Assembly: GCA_033765345.1 (NCBI GenBank)
Contig: JANRIC010000229.1
Span: forward strand, 1-12,507
DNA length: 12,507 bases
Reading direction: 5' to 3'
DNA from: JANRIC01 sp033765345
GTDB lineage: Bacteria; Bacteroidota; Bacteroidia; Cytophagales; Microscillaceae
Part shown: piece by piece, positions 8,178 through 12,507 of the stretch
How the letters are laid out: each line of letters begins with the position of its first letter
Position numbering within the stretch: position 1 is the first letter of the stretch
Program-made: the position numbers and the translations under genes
Notes under the pieces: model-generated
Database searches by the model: none
The model's input: only the letters and a program-made list of their open reading frames with translations
What the model was told of the DNA's origin: nothing

Positions 8178-8363
8178 TTAGCCATTATTTAAGAAAATTT
8201 CTTGGTCAATTGTATTTTTTTCACAAGTCATATCCTCGTGAACACTCGGTTGTTCAGTCCAAACAACCTGCAATACAAGCAAGAAAACAAGACATATCAC
8301 AAAAAAAACTAAAAATTTTAGATTTTTATATTGTGTCGTATCTAATTTGAAATCTTTTTGCAT
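8178..8363 (-). CDS. Possible small single-pass membrane protein, unknown function
   Basis: The 61-codon frame begins MQKDFKLDTTQYKNLK and has one clear hydrophobic helix at about residues 16-35 (core FLVFFVICLVFLLVLQ). An acidic tail of roughly 25 residues with a single cysteine follows. The lysine-rich N terminus suggests it stays inside with the tail outside or in the periplasm. Three points favour a real gene: it does not overlap another gene, its protein has a coherent membrane topology, and a bidirectional terminator lies just past its stop. Against it are its short length, the absence of an exact -7 box (AAGGTTTG at 8413-8420 misses by one base) and no family resemblance that I recognise. 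Confidence 0.45.
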   Translation of the reverse strand: MQKDFKLDTTQYKNLKFLVFFVICLVFLLVLQVVWTEQPSVHEDMTCEKNTIDQEIFLNNG

Positions 8364-8470
8364 AGGAATAATATTTTTAAGAGTATGATTATATGGTTCT
8401 GATAGAGGAAAGCCAAACCTTGTGCCATTTTATTTAAATAATTGATAATCAGTGATTAAACTATGACTCG

Positions 8471-8500
8471 TATCGATACAAACTCGATTTTGTATCGATA
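8471..8500. repeat. Perfect 12-bp inverted repeat (paired TATCGATA palindromes)
   Basis: TATCGATACAAA (8471-8482) and TTTGTATCGATA (8489-8500) are exact reverse complements over a 6-base loop. Each arm contains TATCGATA, itself a palindrome, and the two palindromes are centred 22 bases apart, about two helical turns. No T tract follows on either strand, so this is not an ordinary terminator. A double operator or a recombination or protein-binding site is plausible. Confidence 0.7.
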
Positions 8501-8502
8501 GC

Positions 8503-8528
8503 GTACACATAGCTCCAAGATTGTGTAC
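8503..8528. repeat. Perfect 7-bp inverted repeat next to the 12-bp dyad
   Basis: GTACACA (8503-8509) and TGTGTAC (8522-8528) are exact reverse complements around a 12-base spacer, beginning two bases after the preceding dyad. The arm and spacer lengths are in the range of transcription-factor operators. It lies between the small membrane-protein frame and the two-repeat protein gene. Confidence 0.5.
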
Positions 8529-8643
8529 ATTTTTGAAAATTGAGGATATAAAATAGGATTTATCTTTATTTTTATATGGATTTAAAATCTTAATGCAGTG
8601 TTAAAGTTTTGTTAAACAGTCATTTAGCCAAAAAAGCTATCAC

Positions 8644-9444
8644 TTACTCCATTTTAAACCTAAAAATCATAGTCCGAATTAAATTTCCTTTGCCCTGCAC
8701 TGCATCGTAGGTTTGGACGATCAGGCTGTAGTTTCCCTGGATTGCATTAGCTCCGTAAAAATCTCCGTTGGTGATTACGTCTCCAAATAAGCTAAAAGGC
8801 ATCGAGCTCTCCAATCTTTGATATTGAATAGGACCTTGTAAAATAAATCGTACGCTTTGGGTATTGGGTGGATATTGATTTAATTCAAAAGAAAAAGTTT
8901 TCATTTTTAATCCACTGGTATTGATAATACCTATATCTTCTTCTGTAAAACTACACACTGGCAAATCCTTATCAGCATTTAGCAAAACAAGCCTCATCGG
9001 ACCCGGCAGGGTATTTATAAATGAAAAATTAGCCCTGAAATCATCCAACAAAGTACTCCCTTTCAAAGATTCACCTGTAAATGTATAGCTACCGGGAAGT
9101 GCAGCAGTACCCTGATAGTTGGATTTGCCATCATCTCCAAATAAGCTAAAGGGAGCTAAATTCTCGATACGCTCTTGATTTATGACTCCGGTACATTTCA
9201 TTTTCAAGCTTTGGGTTTCGGGCGGTACTTGTACTGCAGCTATTGTAAATGCTTTGAGGTTATAATGGCTTAAATAAATTTTTAGCGTATTGCCTTCTTT
9301 CAAAGGTGCAATGATCCGGTCGCTGTTAGAATTGATCAGGTTGAACTTAAGAGACTCTTCTTCTGCTATTTGTGAAATACTTGTTTGGGGCAAAGCACAA
9401 AAGATCACCCACAGTCCTAAAAATTTTAAAAGCTGTAAATTCAT
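8644..9444 (-). CDS. Exported protein with two tandem beta-rich domains
   Basis: This 266-residue protein has a signal peptide (1-24, cleavage near SIS-Q) and then two copies of one domain, about 32-143 and 149-264. Both copies run in the same order: a strand with N(S/A)(N/D)xD near the start, then PPxTQS(L/V), then a strand ending in QER(I/L) or QR(L), then PFSLFGD (98-104 and 216-222), then a G(S/N)Y strand near the end. The pattern resembles an Ig-like module often found beside malectin or adhesion domains in large exported Bacteroidota proteins, in which an APYALFGD-like motif precedes a GSYTLTA-like strand. Here the module stands alone. No catalytic motif, lipobox or type IX sorting domain is seen. 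Binding or adhesion is inferred from the fold type only. It appears to be a single-gene unit, and no convincing terminator follows it. Confidence 0.75.
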   Translation of the reverse strand: MNLQLLKFLGLWVIFCALPQTSISQIAEEESLKFNLINSNSDRIIAPLKEGNTLKIYLSHYNLKAFTIAAVQVPPETQSLKMKCTGVINQERIENLAPFSLFGDDGKSNYQGTAALPGSYTFTGESLKGSTLLDDFRANFSFINTLPGPMRLVLLNADKDLPVCSFTEEDIGIINTSGLKMKTFSFELNQYPPNTQSVRFILQGPIQYQRLESSMPFSLFGDVITNGDFYGANAIQGNYSLIVQTYDAVQGKGNLIRTMIFRFKME

Positions 9445-9981
9445 ACAATCAAAAAGTTAAATTTAGATAATAAAATTTCACTTGATGCCGGTCGGAATCA
9501 GATGAGTTCACAGCAACAAAAAAACGAAATTATGTAGGGGCTGTAAGGTATGGGCTGTTTCAAATAAAAAACGTAGCTGAATTAAGTAAAATAGCTTGTG
9601 TGTAATTGGTGTTTGACAGATCAATAGCTGGATTTAATTGATCTAATAGTTTGTCTGATAAGTATGTGTAATTGGAAACCTCAAAACGAATATTTGAGAA
9701 TATTTTTAAACCGGTGAGATTGAATGTGTGATTTTATAGATGCGAATATATGTAATAAACTACCAGACCACCAAAATTATTTTCATTTTTTTTGAATAAA
9801 TCACATAATAATTACTTCAACCAGTCTTCCTAACACCCTAAAGTGAAACTTAGTCGCTTCATACTTGAGCTTCAATAACTTGCTTGATTGTTGCTCAAAC
9901 AAGATCAGTACCTTAGAAAACGATATTTTTTTAAAATGAAATCAAAATTCTCCTCAAATCGTTATCACATATACACAGACC
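9445..9981. other. Gene-free AT-rich region with small repeats
   Basis: No credible coding frame or RNA gene is visible between the two divergent genes. It contains a direct repeat TGTGTAATTGG (9599-9609 and 9665-9675), an 8-bp dyad AGATCAAT/ATTGATCT (9618-9625 and 9637-9644) between those copies, and a dyad TTGAGC-tt-CAAT / ATTG-tt-GCTCAA (9865-9898). CAAAATTA at 9772-9779 reads TAATTTTG on the minus strand, a consensus -7 match, but it is 330 bases from the minus-strand gene. Confidence 0.5.
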
Positions 9982-9985
9982 TAAA

Positions 9986-10017
9986 TTTGGAAATACCTGT
10001 ATTTAGTGCTACATTCG
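9986..10017 (+). promoter_or_regulatory. Candidate promoter of the tail-specific protease gene
   Basis: TTTG (9986-9989) and TACATTCG (10010-10017) are 20 bases apart. This resembles the Bacteroidota -33 TTTG and -7 TAnnTTTG pair with one mismatch in the -7 box, and would give a leader of about 30 bases. The overlapping TAAATTTG at 9982-9989 is an exact -7 match and an alternative start region, but it lacks a -33 element. Confidence 0.45.
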
Positions 10018-10053
10018 TAACTCAAAAAAACTGAAGTATAAATAGCAATAAAA

Positions 10054-12189
10054 ATGAGAAAAATCATATATTTTCTTTCCCTACCTTTAATACTTTTTAC
10101 TGTTTGGAGCTTTAGCAATACTGCTAATTTGAGTAAAGTAGAGCCTTTTCAATTTACCCTTCCGGACACTTCTCTACTTAAACCCGAACCTGTTCACCAA
10201 AAGAAGGCCATTGTAGTGACAGGGATTATCTCTTTTAATCATTATAGCAAAAAAGAACTGAACAATGACGTATCTTCAGCTCTTCTGGATGAATACATAA
10301 GCAACCTGGATTTTAATAAATATTATTTCCTGAATAGCGATATTCAAAGATTTGAAACATACCGCCTCCAGCTTGATGATGACCTCCAGAAAGGTAACCT
10401 GGAATCCGCTTATGAAATTTACAATATCTACAAACAGCGTATCCTGGATCGTTCCGAAAAAGTAATCAAACTCATCGCAAAAGATTTTGATTTCACGATA
10501 GATGAATATCTGGAAGCTGACCGCGAAAAAGCCCCTTGGGCAAAATCTGATGCCGAATTGGACGAACTCTGGCGTAAACGAATCAAAAATGAAATCCTTA
10601 GCCTCGTACTTTCTAATAAAACCTTGGAAGAAAGCAAGGACATCGTCAAAAAACGCTATGAACGCCTCATCAAAGGGATGAACCAGGTCAATAGTGAAGA
10701 TGTGTTCCAACTTTATATGAATGCGCTTTCTGTAATTTATGACCCTCATACTTCTTACTTCTCTCCAATCAGCTCTCAAAACTTCAATATGGACATCAAT
10801 AAATCCTTTGAAGGAATCGGTGCACGCCTCCAAAACCAAGATGATTACACCACTGTCAAAGAAATTATCCCTGGCGGACCTGCTTTTACAGGCAAAGAAC
10901 TGAAAATTAATGATAAAATTATAGGAGTTGCTCAAGGAGATAAAGGAGAGTTTGTAGACGTAATCGGCTGGAGAATCGATGACGTAGTAGGCCTGATCCG
11001 TGGAGATAAAGGTACCGTGGTGCGTTTGCAGGTACTTCCTTCAGATGCTGCACCCAATGCTACACCTCACGTCATTCGTTTGGTCAGAGATAAAATCAAA
11101 CTAGAAGAGCAATCAGCCTCTAAAAAAATCATCAGTAGCGTCCAGAATGGCAAAACATATAAAATGGGTGTGATTACTATTCCTTCTTTTTATATTGATT
11201 TTGAGGAATATCGCTCCGGTGTTGAAAATTACAAAAGTACTACCAATGATGTCAAAAAGCTCCTGGCTGAACTCGAAAACGAAGGAATTGACGGACTGAT
11301 CATCGACCTGAGATACAACGGAGGAGGGGCTTTGCAGGAAGCCATCGATCTATCAGGTTTATTCATCAAAAAAGGCTCTATTGTACAGGTTAAAGAATCT
11401 AACGGCAAAATTCGGGTTTATTCCGACAAAGATCAGGGTAAAATATACAACGGACCACTGGCTGTCATGGTGAACTCTTTTAGTGCCTCTGCCTCTGAAA
11501 TATTTGCCGGAGCCATTCAAGATTACCAACGAGGGATTATCATTGGTGAGCAGACTTATGGCAAAGGCACTGTGCAGAATCTCATTGATCTTGAAAGATA
11601 TATTGAAGATGAAAAAGGTCCTCTCGGACAGCTCAAACTCACTATCTCTAAATATTACCGAACTACCGGAAGTAGCACCCAACATACCGGAGTAACTCCT
11701 GACATCAAACTGCCCTCTATTTACAGTCAAAATGAAATAGGAGAAAGTTCTGAACCTACGGCTCTTCCTTGGGATGAAATCGCCCCCAGCAAATTTGATC
11801 CAGAAAATGATATTTCCAGTACGGTCATTGCTCATTTGAAATCATCTTTTGAAAACAGGCTAAAAACCGACCCGGAACTCAAAAAACTTATTGCCAATAT
11901 TGAAGAAGTGCAGAAATTCCGCAATCAGAATAAAATCTCGCTTCAAAAAGCCAAAAGAGAGAAAGAAATAGAAGAATACAATAAAAATAAAGCCGAGAGA
12001 GATAAGCTATTTGCTTTGGATGAAGAGGAAGAAGAAGAAAATACAGCCAATAATAATCTGGCTGAACAAACCGAAGACCCTTATCTCAAAAATGCCATTC
12101 AAATTAGCATAGAGATGATCGAGGATAAAGAATACAAAAAACTCCAAAAGCTCAAAGAAAAAGATTTGGTAAAAACCGATAAAGAGTAA
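10054..12189 (+). CDS. prc: Periplasmic tail-specific (C-terminal processing) protease, S41A
   Basis: This 711-residue protease degrades or trims periplasmic proteins from unstructured C termini, as Prc/Tsp does. A signal peptide covers about residues 1-24. A helical N-terminal domain (about 50-240) includes YDPHTSYFSP at 229-238. The PDZ domain (about 250-345) contains FEGIGARL and IIPGGPAF. The S41 peptidase core carries the Ser-Lys dyad as S479 in FSASASE and K504 in TYGKGTVQ, plus D490 in AIQD. The 25- and 11-residue spacings equal those of E. coli Prc (S430, D441, K455). A lysine/glutamate-rich C-terminal domain (about 555-711) matches the Prc tail region, so this is Prc rather than a short CtpA type. 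An acidic run, DEEEEEE, sits at 656-662. The length is slightly above that of E. coli Prc. It is a single-gene unit with its own promoter. Confidence 0.93.
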   Translation: MRKIIYFLSLPLILFTVWSFSNTANLSKVEPFQFTLPDTSLLKPEPVHQKKAIVVTGIISFNHYSKKELNNDVSSALLDEYISNLDFNKYYFLNSDIQRFETYRLQLDDDLQKGNLESAYEIYNIYKQRILDRSEKVIKLIAKDFDFTIDEYLEADREKAPWAKSDAELDELWRKRIKNEILSLVLSNKTLEESKDIVKKRYERLIKGMNQVNSEDVFQLYMNALSVIYDPHTSYFSPISSQNFNMDINKSFEGIGARLQNQDDYTTVKEIIPGGPAFTGKELKINDKIIGVAQGDKGEFVDVIGWRIDDVVGLIRGDKGTVVRLQVLPSDAAPNATPHVIRLVRDKIKLEEQSASKKIISSVQNGKTYKMGVITIPSFYIDFEEYRSGVENYKSTTNDVKKLLAELENEGIDGLIIDLRYNGGGALQEAIDLSGLFIKKGSIVQVKESNGKIRVYSDKDQGKIYNGPLAVMVNSFSASASEIFAGAIQDYQRGIIIGEQTYGKGTVQNLIDLERYIEDEKGPLGQLKLTISKYYRTTGSSTQHTGVTPDIKLPSIYSQNEIGESSEPTALPWDEIAPSKFDPENDISSTVIAHLKSSFENRLKTDPELKKLIANIEEVQKFRNQNKISLQKAKREKEIEEYNKNKAERDKLFALDEEEEEENTANNNLAEQTEDPYLKNAIQISIEMIEDKEYKKLQKLKEKDLVKTDKE

Positions 12190-12294
12190 AATATTTTATT
12201 CTGCAGAAAATTTGTGTGACGTACAATACAAAACCTTTTTAGGGCGATTTTTTGAGAATTTATCGAGTATTCTTTTGTAAGCCATGTTATTTTG

Positions 12295-12336
12295 AACATA
12301 AAAAAGCAGGAAAGAGATTTCCTGCTTTTTTATGTT
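12295..12336. terminator. Very long perfect hairpin terminator after prc
   Basis: Arms 12295-12313 and 12318-12336 are perfectly complementary over 19 bases with a GAGA tetraloop. The core is AAAAAAGCAGGAAA / TTTCCTGCTTTTTT, with A and T tracts allowing termination in both directions. It lies about 105 bases after the prc stop and 36 bases before the IS1-family end. Confidence 0.9.
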
Positions 12337-12400
12337 TATCATCTCCAGACAGTCTGCGCCTGAGCCAATTCCGGTAATGTTAAAAATTAACTGATTTAAT

Positions 12401-12408
12401 TATATTTG
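12401..12408 (+). promoter_or_regulatory. -7 box of the IS1-like transposase promoter
   Basis: TATATTTG is an exact TAnnTTTG match, 22 bases before the ATG at 12431. It sits just inside the terminal repeat, where enterobacterial IS1 also carries its promoter, but here the box follows the Bacteroidota consensus. No clear TTTG -33 element is visible. Confidence 0.6.
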
Positions 12409-12430
12409 CATTCCGAAAACTATACTAAAA

Positions 12431-12507
12431 ATGATAACAACTATTCATACTTGTTCAAAATGTGGGAGTACCAATCTTGTACTCAATGGCAAAAATAAAA
12501 GTGGCAC
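12431..12507 (+). CDS. InsA-like N terminus of an IS1-family transposase (cut by window edge)
   Basis: Twenty-five codons plus two bases are present, beginning MITTIHTCSKCGST. The CxxC pair (C8, C11) followed by NLVLNGKNKSG matches the first half of the InsA zinc finger (CPSCSAT...VVRNGKSTAGH in IS1). This region binds the element's terminal repeats. The second half of the finger, the helix-turn-helix and the InsB catalytic part lie beyond the window. The position inside an IS1-type end supports the assignment. Confidence 0.75.
   Translation, partial: MITTIHTCSKCGSTNLVLNGKNKSG

Larger units (their letters stand above)
12373..12507 (+). mobile_element. Left end of an IS1-family insertion sequence (continues past window)
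   Basis: From 12373 the sequence GGTAATGTT...AACTGATTTA aligns position by position with the left terminus of IS1 (GGTGATGCT...TACTGATTTA), and an InsA-like start codon follows 58 bases in. The right end is outside the window, so target duplication and completeness cannot be assessed. If the boundary is right, the duplicated target would be the 8-9 bases ending at 12372. Confidence 0.75.

Noticed and set aside
8400..8484. A minus-strand mini-frame starting near the AAGGTTTG box upstream of the small membrane protein
   Set aside because: It has only about 28 codons, overlaps the other frame and shows no supporting signal.
10276..10935. A 219-codon minus-strand open frame inside the protease gene
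   Set aside because: It is fully antisense to the well-supported prc gene, and its composition follows from the complementary codons. No independent domain or start signal is visible.
1..12507. A composite transposon bounded by the two insertion-sequence ends
   Set aside because: The left element is IS5/IS4-like and the right is IS1-like. Different families do not normally mobilise the DNA between them, and the genes inside look like ordinary chromosomal units.
1..12507. CRISPR arrays, tRNA or rRNA genes, defence or toxin-antitoxin modules
   Set aside because: No regularly spaced repeats, cloverleaf-type sequences or recognisable defence proteins were found on either strand.

Overview
This window looks like chromosomal DNA from a member of the Bacteroidota, probably a Cytophagales- or Flavobacteriia-like environmental lineage. 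Four things point there: a complete SusC/SusD outer-membrane pair, Bacteroidota-type -7 promoter boxes (TAnnTTTG) instead of sigma70 -10 boxes, starts without clear Shine-Dalgarno sequences, and AT-rich intergenic DNA. The placement rests on gene content and promoter style only; no rRNA or other species marker is present.

Layout from left to right. Positions 1-69 (minus) hold the first 23 codons of an IS5/IS4-type transposase that runs off the window, with its own promoter box. Positions 217-675 (plus) encode a small exported thioredoxin-fold protein, closed by a hairpin terminator. Positions 998-5652 (minus) are a two-gene operon: a SusC-like TonB-dependent receptor (5652-2434) followed 11 bases later by a SusD-like lipoprotein (2422-998), ending in a bidirectional terminator. 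A divergent intergenic region of about 290 bases separates susC from a secreted oligopeptidase B (5947-8100, plus), which also ends in a perfect hairpin. Next come a possible 61-residue single-pass membrane protein (8178-8363, minus), a spacer carrying two adjacent perfect dyads (8471-8528), and a 266-residue exported protein made of two copies of one beta-rich domain (8644-9444, minus). A 609-base gene-free stretch leads to a complete periplasmic tail-specific protease of the Prc type (10054-12189, plus) and a very long perfect hairpin terminator. The window ends in the left terminus of an IS1-family element (from about 12373), with its promoter and the start of its InsA-like zinc-finger protein.

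How the genes may work together. SusC and SusD would form one importer, with the lipoprotein lid binding substrate at the surface and the TonB-driven barrel moving it across the outer membrane. No glycosidase, sulfatase, lyase or sigma/anti-sigma pair lies beside it. The adjacent gene is instead a secreted trypsin-like oligopeptidase, so peptide import is a reasonable but untested guess. The other genes appear to be separate single-gene units: envelope thiol chemistry (thioredoxin), periplasmic protein processing (Prc) and an exported adhesion- or binding-type repeat protein. Insertion-sequence ends at both edges indicate mobile-element activity around this region. I found no CRISPR array, tRNA, rRNA or defence system. 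The least explained sequences are the paired dyads at 8471-8528 and the two-repeat protein beside them.
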